This document shows positions 27,895 to 35,654 of a DNA stretch of 64,000 nucleotides, piece after piece (the stretch's first letter is position 1; each line of letters starts with the position of its first letter). The position numbers and the translations under genes are program-made. The stretch covers positions 582,001 through 646,000 of the forward strand of contig NZ_CP036536.1 in assembly GCF_005222225.1 (NCBI RefSeq), read 5' to 3'. The notes beneath the pieces were generated by a model. The model was given only the letters and a program-made list of their open reading frames with translations, was not told where the DNA came from and did no database searches. Source of the stretch: Salinimonas lutimaris. Lineage in GTDB: Bacteria; Pseudomonadota; Gammaproteobacteria; Enterobacterales; Alteromonadaceae.

Positions 27895-28917
27895 ATGAGC
27901 ACTCCGGTACTCATCTGTGATGACTCAGCCTTCGCCCGTAAGCAAATGGCTCGCTCCATACCTGATGGCTGGGATGTTTCCCTGTCATTTGCCAGCGACG
28001 GTAAGCAGGCGCTGGAGTTGATTAGACAGGGCAAAGGAGACGTGGTTTTTCTGGATTTGAATATGCCGGTGCTGGACGGCTATCAGACCATGGAAGCGAT
28101 TCGCGCCGAAGACCTGCCTTGTGTTGTCATTGTGGTGTCCGGGGATGTTCAGCCTGAAGCCCGTAAACGTATGCTGAACCTGGGGGCACTGGAATTTATC
28201 CGCAAGCCCATGGACAATCAGAAGCTGACGAGTCTGCTTAAAGAGTATGGTCTGTACAGTGGCGTGGCCTCGGCGCACGAGCGCCAGCAGGAAGTGGCCA
28301 GTCCGGCTGGTAATGAAGATGACTACATTGACGCCTACCGGGAGTTGGTGAATGTGGCCATGGGACGCGCCGGTGAAAAGCTGGCCCGGTTACTGGGCGA
28401 GTTTATTGATTTACCTATTCCCAATGTTAATCTTATTGAAAGCAATGAACTGCATATGGCCATCGCTGATATTAACCGTAATGATCAGGTTTCGGCGGTA
28501 TCCAAAGGGTTTGTCAACGCAGGCATTAAAGGCGAAGCCCTGGTGATTTTCAATGACACTAACACCCAGCCGATTCTGGAAATGCTGCAGTATGATACCA
28601 ATCAGCATTCAGAGCAGTTGCAGTTAGAAGCGTTGATGGATGTCTCAAACATTCTGACCGGCGCTTGTCTCAATGCACTTTCTGATCAGCTCAATGTGAA
28701 TTTCAGCCACAGTCAGCCTATTTTACTGGGCCGTCACCGGGGATTGGAAGTGCTGCTCAACGACAATATTTCACGCTGGAATAAAATTATGGCTGTGGAA
28801 ATAGGCTATTCGATTAAATCCCGGGATATTGGTTTTGATCTATTGCTGCTGTTTCCCGATGAAGCCATGGATAAAATTTACAGTCGTCTGGTGACCGGCG
28901 AGGAGGCGCTTGCATGA
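27895..28917 (+). CDS. Response regulator fused to CheC-type phosphatase
   Basis: 340 residues. An N-terminal receiver domain (1-120) has the acidic pair in ICDD (Asp9, Asp10), the phosphorylation site Asp54 in VFLDLNMP, and a conserved Ser and Lys (VVSGD, IRKPM). After a short linker comes a CheC/CheX-like domain (about 140-335). It carries two copies of the phosphatase pattern: DAYRELVN (exact D-xxx-E-xx-N) and EALMDVSN (Glu and Asp swapped), each followed 23 residues later by proline as in CheC. CheC enzymes dephosphorylate CheY-P, so this protein may remove phosphate from a receiver, possibly under control of its own. Its stop overlaps the diguanylate cyclase start (ATGA). Confidence 0.85.
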   Translation: MSTPVLICDDSAFARKQMARSIPDGWDVSLSFASDGKQALELIRQGKGDVVFLDLNMPVLDGYQTMEAIRAEDLPCVVIVVSGDVQPEARKRMLNLGALEFIRKPMDNQKLTSLLKEYGLYSGVASAHERQQEVASPAGNEDDYIDAYRELVNVAMGRAGEKLARLLGEFIDLPIPNVNLIESNELHMAIADINRNDQVSAVSKGFVNAGIKGEALVIFNDTNTQPILEMLQYDTNQHSEQLQLEALMDVSNILTGACLNALSDQLNVNFSHSQPILLGRHRGLEVLLNDNISRWNKIMAVEIGYSIKSRDIGFDLLLLFPDEAMDKIYSRLVTGEEALA

Positions 28918-29870
28918 ATATGGATAACGTTGCAACGCTGCACTGGCAGCAGGATCTACTCAGTTCACTGGAAGTGGGTATTGTGGTGCTTGACCGCCAC
29001 TTTACGGTTCAGGTGTGGAATCAGTTTATGGAAAACCATTCTGATATCCGGCCCAGCCAAATTATCGGTAGCAACCTGTTTGGCCATTTTGATGAAATTA
29101 ACGAAGGCTGGCTCAAAGCTAAGGCCGAGCCGGTATTTAACCTGCAAAGCCCGGTGTTTTTGATCTGGGAGCAGCGCCCGTATCTGTTTCACTTCGGGTC
29201 TAACCGGCCTATCACGTCAGACTCCACCCATATGTACCAGAATGTCACCATGTTTCCGTTAAGTGATGCCGATGGCACCGTGCAGCGGCTGTGTATGCTG
29301 GTTTATGATGTGACGGATCAGGCGATTGGCAAACTGCGGGTGGATCGACTTAACGATGAACTGAAATACATGAGCCGGGTAGATGGCCTGACCGGGCTGT
29401 ACAACCGACGCTACTGGCAGGAGCGCTTTGATAATACCTTCAAGCTGGCTCGTCGCCGTGAGCAGCCGGTGACCGCGATGATGCTGGATATCGATCATTT
29501 CAAAAAAATTAATGATGCCTACGGCCATCAGGCTGGAGACAAGGTCATTCAGGCACTGTCCTCAATTTTACAGCAAAGTGTGAGGGAAACCGACCTGGCC
29601 GGTCGTTATGGCGGTGAGGAGTTTGCTGTGGTGTTGTCTGACAGTACTGCTGATACATCTTTACTGGTGGCAGAACGTATTCGCAGCGCCGCAGAGAGTA
29701 TGCAGGTAGAGCACGAAGGGCAGGCCATTACCTTTACGGTCAGCCTGGGGCTGGCAGAGTTTAACCGTGAATACAGTTCAGCCATGTTGTGGCTTGAACA
29801 GGCCGATATGGCTTTGTATGATGCCAAGCACAACGGCCGTAATCAGGCTCGTGTCGCCGCGATCGCCTGA
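28914..29870 (+). CDS. PAS-GGDEF diguanylate cyclase
   Basis: 318 residues, soluble. An N-terminal PAS domain (about 12-135, SLEVGIVVLDRHFTVQVWNQFMENH) is followed by a GGDEF domain (about 150-315) with DGLTGLYNRRYW, DIDHFKKINDAYGHQAGD and an intact active-site GGEEF at 233-237. The product-inhibition site RxxD is present (Arg224, Asp227), five residues before the active-site loop. It should make c-di-GMP from two GTP with feedback inhibition. It is translationally coupled to the REC-CheC gene, implying shared control by phosphorylation, and its stop codon directly abuts that of the convergent hybrid kinase. Confidence 0.92.
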   Translation: MNMDNVATLHWQQDLLSSLEVGIVVLDRHFTVQVWNQFMENHSDIRPSQIIGSNLFGHFDEINEGWLKAKAEPVFNLQSPVFLIWEQRPYLFHFGSNRPITSDSTHMYQNVTMFPLSDADGTVQRLCMLVYDVTDQAIGKLRVDRLNDELKYMSRVDGLTGLYNRRYWQERFDNTFKLARRREQPVTAMMLDIDHFKKINDAYGHQAGDKVIQALSSILQQSVRETDLAGRYGGEEFAVVLSDSTADTSLLVAERIRSAAESMQVEHEGQAITFTVSLGLAEFNREYSSAMLWLEQADMALYDAKHNGRNQARVAAIA

Positions 29871-32060
29871 TTAGCCAGGCAGCAGCGCCTGGCGAATAGT
29901 ATTGTACAATTCCTGATAGCTTACCGGTTTTACCAGGTGATAGCGGATATGCGCCGCCCGGGTGGCTTCTTTATCGGTTTCAAAAGCATTTGCTGTCACC
30001 GCCACCATTGTGGCAGCACAGCCCTGCTGGCGTAAACGACGAGCCACCTCAATTCCACTGAAATCAGGCAGGTTAATGTCCAGCAATATGACATCAAACT
30101 GCTGGCGCTGGCATAGGGTCAGCGCTTCTTCGCCGTTGGCGGCAGCTTTTATGTTGAAGTTCATCGTGGTTAGCATGTTTTGCATCAGTTCGCGATTTAT
30201 CGGTTCATCTTCAACTATCAGAACGCTGGCTTGCCGGGTTGTCTGCACTGGCTGTGTATCGGTGGCCAGATGCCTGATAGCGTCAGCAAAACGTTCCTGA
30301 TCAATCGGTTTCACAAAGGTCTGCCATACTGGCAGACGGGTATGGCTGGCCAAATTGGCAATGGCTGGTGTGGCTGAGACAAAGATAATCGGTGGTACTG
30401 CATCGGCGTACATGGTCTGTAAATTGGCTGACAGTTCAGCGCCGGATAACCCGGGCATAAAGAAATCCAGTATCAGAGCCTTATACTGACTGATGTTATC
30501 CTGCCGGGTGAGTAGTTCGGTGCCTGAGGCAAAGGTGTCCACCTCATAACCCAGACCGGTGATGATATTGGCCAGATGCAGTCTGGATATCTCCATATCA
30601 TCGATAATGGCAAATCTGACCGTACCGACTGGTGTACTTTGAGGGCGTGTGGCAAGCGGAGCGGCTTCTTTGAGCGGCATGGTCAGCACAAACCGGCTGC
30701 CGCGAATCTGCCGGCCTTCCACGGTCAGGCTGCCACCGTGCGAGGTAATCTGATGGCGGGCAACTGACAGCCCGATTCCCATACCGCTGATGTGATGGTC
30801 TGCGGCGTACTGGCCCTGTACAAAGGGATTAAAAATGGTGTCCTGTTCTGCCTCAGGAATACCCGGACCGGTGTCTGAGACAGTGATACGCAGTGCCAGC
30901 CGGCGCCGCTCTGGCTTGACTGAAACCTTAATAATCACCTCACCAAATTCGGTATATTTGATGGCATTATCCACCAGGTTTTTCAACGCCTTGGAGATGG
31001 CTTCTGCCGGCCCGCAGACAAACCGGGGCAGCGTACCCTGACATTTTATCGACAGGTGTAACTCTTTCTGGCGAGCCTGGTAAACAAAGGGGCCGACGGC
31101 GTCATCGATGACCTTGACCAGATCAAAGGTATCAACCCCGGACGTGGGGTGACTTTCAGAGTCGCTCATAGAATCAATCAGGTTGCCTGACAGATGTAAC
31201 AGACGGTAACAGGAATGCTCTGCTTTACTGATCAAATCGGCCTGCCTGGTCTGACTGTGGGGAAGTAGCTCAAGGGCCCCGATAACGGCCGCCAGTGGCG
31301 AGCGCAGTTCATGGCTCATCCGGGTCAGAAATTCTGCCTTAGCTTTGGCTGCAGCACTGGCTTGTGCGCGCTGCCGGCTGGCATCAAACCGCGCATCGGT
31401 CGCTTCGCGGTAATGTTTAAATACTAAATTTTCAAGTGGCTTGAAGAGCTTAAACACACTCAGTAGCATCGCGGTAAGAATGAGCAGGTAAACCATAAAT
31501 GAAAACTGTCGGTTGTCCGTAATAGCATTCGTCAGGTTCTGCTCAAACAGCCGTACAGAGGTATCCAGCATGCTGAGCAGTTCCTTAAGCTCCTCATAAG
31601 TCGGAGGGGGAGGTATAGGGGTGTTCGGACGGCTTTCAGCAATCCGTACAGCCCGTTCGGCAAACAGTTTGACCTGAATATCTAACGGCTGACGATCACC
31701 AAAATAATGTGCATCCAGCTCATTGGTCAGTCTGTTATGACTGCCATCATCAAAAGCTTTGCTACCAATCAGGCGCTCATGGTCTGTTGCCAGCATCAGG
31801 GCCAGTGCTTTTAGCTCGTTTTTTAACGGTCGCCGTTTGGCTTCATTCGATTCGTAATAAATTGAGGTATGCAACAAGGCAATGCGCTGCGACAACATAC
31901 GCTGTTTACCGGCGATATTAATCACCGTTGGCTGCAAATCCAGGCTTTGCAGCAGGTAGTGGTTATAGGCAAAAAAAATGGTGGTGAGCAGGGCAATCAC
32001 CCCGATGGCAATAATGTAGGTACGGCTAATTAATGCCCGGAGCTGTTTTGCTGAAACCAT
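29871..32060 (-). CDS. Hybrid histidine kinase with PilJ-like sensor and two receivers
   Basis: 729 residues. Membrane helices lie at about 14-32 and 188-210. The periplasmic part begins with VINIAGKQRMLSQRIALLH, the signature of the PilJ/NarX-like type IV pilus chemotaxis-transducer N-terminal domain. The cytoplasmic side has a dimerisation domain with the phospho-accepting His250 in MSHELRSPLAAV and an ATPase domain with the N box (NLVDNAIKYTE), G1 (DTGPGIP) and G2 (GMGIGLS). Two receiver domains follow with phosphorylation sites Asp532 (LILDFFMPG) and Asp661 (ILLDINLPDFSG). It faces the REC-CheC/diguanylate-cyclase pair tail to tail, and the REC-CheC protein is a natural candidate partner. 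No phosphotransfer (HPt) domain is fused or adjacent. Confidence 0.92.
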   Translation of the reverse strand: MVSAKQLRALISRTYIIAIGVIALLTTIFFAYNHYLLQSLDLQPTVINIAGKQRMLSQRIALLHTSIYYESNEAKRRPLKNELKALALMLATDHERLIGSKAFDDGSHNRLTNELDAHYFGDRQPLDIQVKLFAERAVRIAESRPNTPIPPPPTYEELKELLSMLDTSVRLFEQNLTNAITDNRQFSFMVYLLILTAMLLSVFKLFKPLENLVFKHYREATDARFDASRQRAQASAAAKAKAEFLTRMSHELRSPLAAVIGALELLPHSQTRQADLISKAEHSCYRLLHLSGNLIDSMSDSESHPTSGVDTFDLVKVIDDAVGPFVYQARQKELHLSIKCQGTLPRFVCGPAEAISKALKNLVDNAIKYTEFGEVIIKVSVKPERRRLALRITVSDTGPGIPEAEQDTIFNPFVQGQYAADHHISGMGIGLSVARHQITSHGGSLTVEGRQIRGSRFVLTMPLKEAAPLATRPQSTPVGTVRFAIIDDMEISRLHLANIITGLGYEVDTFASGTELLTRQDNISQYKALILDFFMPGLSGAELSANLQTMYADAVPPIIFVSATPAIANLASHTRLPVWQTFVKPIDQERFADAIRHLATDTQPVQTTRQASVLIVEDEPINRELMQNMLTTMNFNIKAAANGEEALTLCQRQQFDVILLDINLPDFSGIEVARRLRQQGCAATMVAVTANAFETDKEATRAAHIRYHLVKPVSYQELYNTIRQALLPG

Positions 32061-32115
32061 AGATACACACTACTTTTTTTATTTAGATCAAAGATAGAGT
32101 GAATCTGTCAGTTTG

Positions 32116-33474
32116 TCAGCTTATTTGGGGGTCGCTGACTTTTTTCTCTGCGCTGGCGATGTCTTGCTTTAAGTGCCGTAGTACCAGTAAGCCGGGAAGG
32201 ACCATGACAGCAGTAATAATAAAAAACAAACTCCAGTTGCCGCCCATCATATCGACCATCCAGCCACTACCTGAAGCCAGGGTATTTTTGCCCGCTACAC
32301 TGAGCGAGGCCATCAGCGCATACTGTGAAGCCGAAAATGCCCGGTTACACATCAGGCTGATAAACGCGACCATGGCCACCGAGCTCCAGGCCGAGGTGAA
32401 CCCGTCCACCACGATGGTGGCTGCAAACAGGGTAGTGTCCGGCCCAACCTGCGCAATCCAGGCAAACATCAGGTTACTGGCCGCCATGGCGAACCCGGCA
32501 ATCATCAGCCCCCGGTAAATACCGTAGCGAATATTGACCATGCCACCGATAATCGAAAAAACAATCGATACCCACCAGTTGAGTAGTTTGGAATAATAAC
32601 CGATGTCTGAATTACTAAAGCCGATTTCTTTATAAAAGACGACACTCATCCGGCCTAGAAAGGCTTCACCCAATTTAAACAGGAAGATAAACAGCAGAAT
32701 AGAAACTGCAATCCGCACCCCGCTGCGATTGAAAAACTCACGAAACGGTTCAATCAGTGTCACTCCCAGCCAGGCAATTATAGCACTACCGGTGGTACGG
32801 GCATGACCGGTTGCCTGCTGGTAGCGGGCAAACGCCGCCTTCTGCTGAGCGCTGCGATCCACCTGCGGCTCTTTAGCCATCAGGGTAAACAGCGCAATGA
32901 CGCCCATCAGGGCGCCAAGCAGCAGGTAGATGTCAGGCCAGCCTGTGCCGGGCTGGTCAGCCACAATAAACGGAATGGCACCTAACCCGCCGTAACCGGT
33001 CCACCAACCTGCCGTGGCCAGTGAGGAGGCGGCGGATAACTGGTCTTTTTCGTGATCAGCGATAATGTCGATACGGTATGCATCAATGGCAATATCCTGC
33101 GTGGCAGAGAAAATAGCGATCAGCAGCCCAATTAGCGCCATAAAGTATAGGTTGTTTGTCACATCCAGCTGGGCCATCAGCAAGCAGCATCCGGCAATGG
33201 CCAGTTGCATGGCCAGAATCCAGCCGCGCCGTAATCCCAGCCAGGGCAGACGTATCCTGTCTAAAAGCGGTGACCATAAAAAATTTACGGCATACACATT
33301 AAAGATGATGCCGAACAGACCGATACCAGCCCGGGACAAGCCTTCGTCAGACAGCCATGCCGTTATTACTGAGCCGATCATGACAAACGGAAAGCCACTG
33401 GAAATACCAAACAGGAAAACGCTCAGCAGGCGCTTATCCTGAAAAACACGAAACGTATTAGCTAATGAAGACAT
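32116..33474 (-). CDS. ampG: Muropeptide permease AmpG
   Basis: 452 residues from the ATG at 33474. The frame is open to 33570, but that would overlap the upstream gene, and the family starts near MSSLANTFRVFQDKRLL. It is a major-facilitator permease with 12 to 14 hydrophobic helices; conserved AmpG segments include LFGISSGFPFVMIGSVITAWL, WSPLLDRIRLP and SATQDIAIDAYRIDI. AmpG imports GlcNAc-anhydroMurNAc peptides for cell-wall recycling, and through this pathway affects AmpC induction where that gene exists. The Shine-Dalgarno is weak. Confidence 0.9.
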   Translation of the reverse strand: MSSLANTFRVFQDKRLLSVFLFGISSGFPFVMIGSVITAWLSDEGLSRAGIGLFGIIFNVYAVNFLWSPLLDRIRLPWLGLRRGWILAMQLAIAGCCLLMAQLDVTNNLYFMALIGLLIAIFSATQDIAIDAYRIDIIADHEKDQLSAASSLATAGWWTGYGGLGAIPFIVADQPGTGWPDIYLLLGALMGVIALFTLMAKEPQVDRSAQQKAAFARYQQATGHARTTGSAIIAWLGVTLIEPFREFFNRSGVRIAVSILLFIFLFKLGEAFLGRMSVVFYKEIGFSNSDIGYYSKLLNWWVSIVFSIIGGMVNIRYGIYRGLMIAGFAMAASNLMFAWIAQVGPDTTLFAATIVVDGFTSAWSSVAMVAFISLMCNRAFSASQYALMASLSVAGKNTLASGSGWMVDMMGGNWSLFFIITAVMVLPGLLVLRHLKQDIASAEKKVSDPQIS

Positions 33475-33548
33475 GCCGGATAAACTGTTGAGGAAAAGAT
33501 GATAAAGAGAGGGATACGACAGGCGTCGGCATCCACTGCGACAATGAC

Positions 33549-33908
33549 TTAAGGACGAATACCTACGCAATCAGACGGATACTGACCCTGACCTTCCAGA
33601 AAGGTGGCACAGCGCTGAAGCTCATCAACCAGCTCGTCATCAAACATTAACCGTTCGGCATCCCAGAAGTGCATCTGATGCAGCATATGCCAGAAGGCGC
33701 GCTCTTTGTCGGTGTAGGGCTGGTCCAGATCGTAATCCACCTGACTCCATTCCTCCAGGATATCCCAGAAGAACAGTTCTAGCTCTGCATACACAACCTG
33801 GTTACCCCAGAAACCTCTTAGGTAGTAACACAGCTGTTGCGCTTTTTCGTCGATAAAGGTGTTAACTTTCACTGAGCTGTTATTGGCGGCTTGGTTATTT
33901 TTATCCAA
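33549..33908 (-). CDS. Conserved-looking hypothetical protein, acidic and aromatic-rich
   Basis: 119 residues, no signal peptide or membrane helix. It is strongly acidic and rich in Trp and Phe (LRGFWGNQVVY, LFFWDILEEWSQVDYD, AFWHMLHQMHFWDAERLMF), and looks like a compact helical domain. I do not recognise the family. The first codon as drawn is TTG at 33908, with no clear Shine-Dalgarno; a GTG 12 codons in (33872) is an alternative. It lies 74 bp upstream of ampG on the same strand and may share its transcript. Its codon use resembles its neighbours, so I treat it as real. Confidence 0.6.
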   Translation of the reverse strand: MDKNNQAANNSSVKVNTFIDEKAQQLCYYLRGFWGNQVVYAELELFFWDILEEWSQVDYDLDQPYTDKERAFWHMLHQMHFWDAERLMFDDELVDELQRCATFLEGQGQYPSDCVGIRP

Positions 33909-34025
33909 TTATAGTTACAATCTGCGCATTTTCATCCTGAACTATAGTAAAACAAACACTGCCTTGAATTACTAGTGAAAATAGTTTTTATTTCGTATTT
34001 TTTCTGACCAGGTTGAGAGTATTCA

Positions 34026-34868
34026 TTACCACCCCAGATGTCGCGTCCAGCCATAGATTTGTTTGCTTAGCTGGTTGGCAAACACTGACGTAATGGCGCT
34101 GTGTCCACCCAGATCAGTGGCCATTTCACGTTGCCGGTAGTGCATTTTCAACGCGGTGGTTGCCTGACGCCGGCGCAGCAGACGGGTTTGCTGTTCCCAG
34201 CGATTGTTAATTGCGCCGGTAATATCCAGTAGCGGAGATGTGGTGGCCTTAACCAGCGAGGCCAGTTGCCGGTTGGTAGTATTGTCGGGCCAGAACGGCG
34301 TGATGGTTACAAGGGTATCGGGCGGGGCAATGCGATCTTCTGCATTAAGCTTAATCAGTTGGGCTGCGGTCATGCCCTGAGCAATAATCATCCGGTAACC
34401 AGGCACATCGGCTATCTGCTGGTTGAGCGCGTTGAGCAGCAAGGTGATATGGGTTTCGGTGGCATTGGCATCCAGCCAGCTGGTGGTACTGTCAGTGTAT
34501 TGATCCGGCTGCGCAGCGTCTTTATCTGCGGCAAGCGGGGCACCGTTGAGGGCCGGGCTGAGCACCAACAAGGTTTGCCAGCCCCAGCGGTTCATTCGGG
34601 CAGCCAGGGTTTCGGCGGCGTGCAAGGTAAGCCCCTGATAGCCAGGCTCAATTAAAATAATGGCAATGCCCCGTTCCAGCGCAATGGTGGCGGGTTGACG
34701 AACCGCGGTCACCGGCAGTTCGCCGGCCATCACCGATACAATGTCCCGGTCGCTGTAGCGGGCTGCCAGGTCCTGTTGTAAAGAGTAGGCCCAACCGCTG
34801 GCCGCACAGGCCCACAAGCTCAGTGCCACACAGCAACTCACCCCGCGCCGCCACGTCTGTAAAACCAT
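34026..34868 (-). CDS. Secreted DUF3530-like alpha/beta-hydrolase-fold protein
   Basis: 280 residues from the ATG at 34868, which has GAGGA nine bases upstream; a TTG two codons earlier is too close to it. An N-terminal signal peptide ends near AASGWAYS. The body has alternating strands and helices (GIAIILIEPGYQGLT, YRMIIAQGMTAAQLIKLN, DTLVTITPFWPD) and ends with QIYGWTRHLGW. This pattern and ending resemble DUF3530, which has a hydrolase-like fold. The nucleophile position reads AQGMTA, without a GxSxG serine, so catalytic activity is doubtful. It lies between rluA and the 119-residue gene, same strand. Confidence 0.55.
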   Translation of the reverse strand: MVLQTWRRGVSCCVALSLWACAASGWAYSLQQDLAARYSDRDIVSVMAGELPVTAVRQPATIALERGIAIILIEPGYQGLTLHAAETLAARMNRWGWQTLLVLSPALNGAPLAADKDAAQPDQYTDSTTSWLDANATETHITLLLNALNQQIADVPGYRMIIAQGMTAAQLIKLNAEDRIAPPDTLVTITPFWPDNTTNRQLASLVKATTSPLLDITGAINNRWEQQTRLLRRRQATTALKMHYRQREMATDLGGHSAITSVFANQLSKQIYGWTRHLGW

Positions 34869-34943
34869 AACCAATATTCCTCATGTGTCTGATAAGCATA
34901 TCGGCGATTAACGTATTTACTTAATGGCAGGGGGCAAAATCAC

Positions 34944-35654
34944 TTATGCGTCAACATACTCGGGTACGGTGAGCGGGTCGGGCTCATAATCAGTAAAGGG
35001 AATGGGCGTAACAAAATGGCACCACTGGTGCGACGTCGGATGCCGGATAATCAGCGTCTGTGCATGCAGCTGTAGCCGGCTCGCGGCGGCCTTGGCGTGC
35101 TCGTCGGCGTACAGGCGGTCACCCAGAATCGGGTGTCCTAAAGCCAGCATATGCACGCGCAACTGATGTGAGCGGCCGGTGACGGGTTTAAGCGCGACCA
35201 GGGTTTCGTGCTCACTGTGCCGGATGACAGTGTAGTAGGTCAGCGATGGTTTGCCCTTGTCGTGATCGACCATTTGTTTTGGCCGGTTTGGCCAGTCACA
35301 AATCAATGGCAAATCCACCATGCCTGAAGGCTGTCGCATGCATCCGCTGACCCTGGCAAAGTAGCGCTTCTGGGTCTGACGACTGGCAAACTGGTCGGAT
35401 AAATAACGGTGGGCTGGCTTGTTCAGCGCCATGATCATAACCCCGGAGGTCGCCATATCCAGCCGGTGAACTACCGTGGCGGTAGGAAACACCTTTTGCA
35501 TCCGGGTGATCAGCGCATCTTTGTGGGCCGGGGCTTTGCCCGGCACACTCAGCAGCCCGCTGGGTTTATTGGCCACCACAATGTCGTCATCCTGATAAAG
35601 AATACTCAGATATGGCGACATGGGCGGGTTGTAAATAAACGACGGATTTGGCAT
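34944..35654 (-). CDS. rluA: Dual-specificity pseudouridine synthase RluA
   Basis: 236 residues. It makes pseudouridine at position 746 of 23S rRNA and 32 of several tRNAs in E. coli. The catalytic-aspartate motif reads VHRLDMATSGVMI; KPVTGRSHQLRVHML and the block HPILGDRLYAD are also family signatures. No S4 domain is present, as expected for RluA. It is immediately downstream of rapA, with the rapA stop and rluA start sharing a base (TGATG), the same neighbourhood as in E. coli. Confidence 0.92.
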   Translation of the reverse strand: MPNPSFIYNPPMSPYLSILYQDDDIVVANKPSGLLSVPGKAPAHKDALITRMQKVFPTATVVHRLDMATSGVMIMALNKPAHRYLSDQFASRQTQKRYFARVSGCMRQPSGMVDLPLICDWPNRPKQMVDHDKGKPSLTYYTVIRHSEHETLVALKPVTGRSHQLRVHMLALGHPILGDRLYADEHAKAAASRLQLHAQTLIIRHPTSHQWCHFVTPIPFTDYEPDPLTVPEYVDA

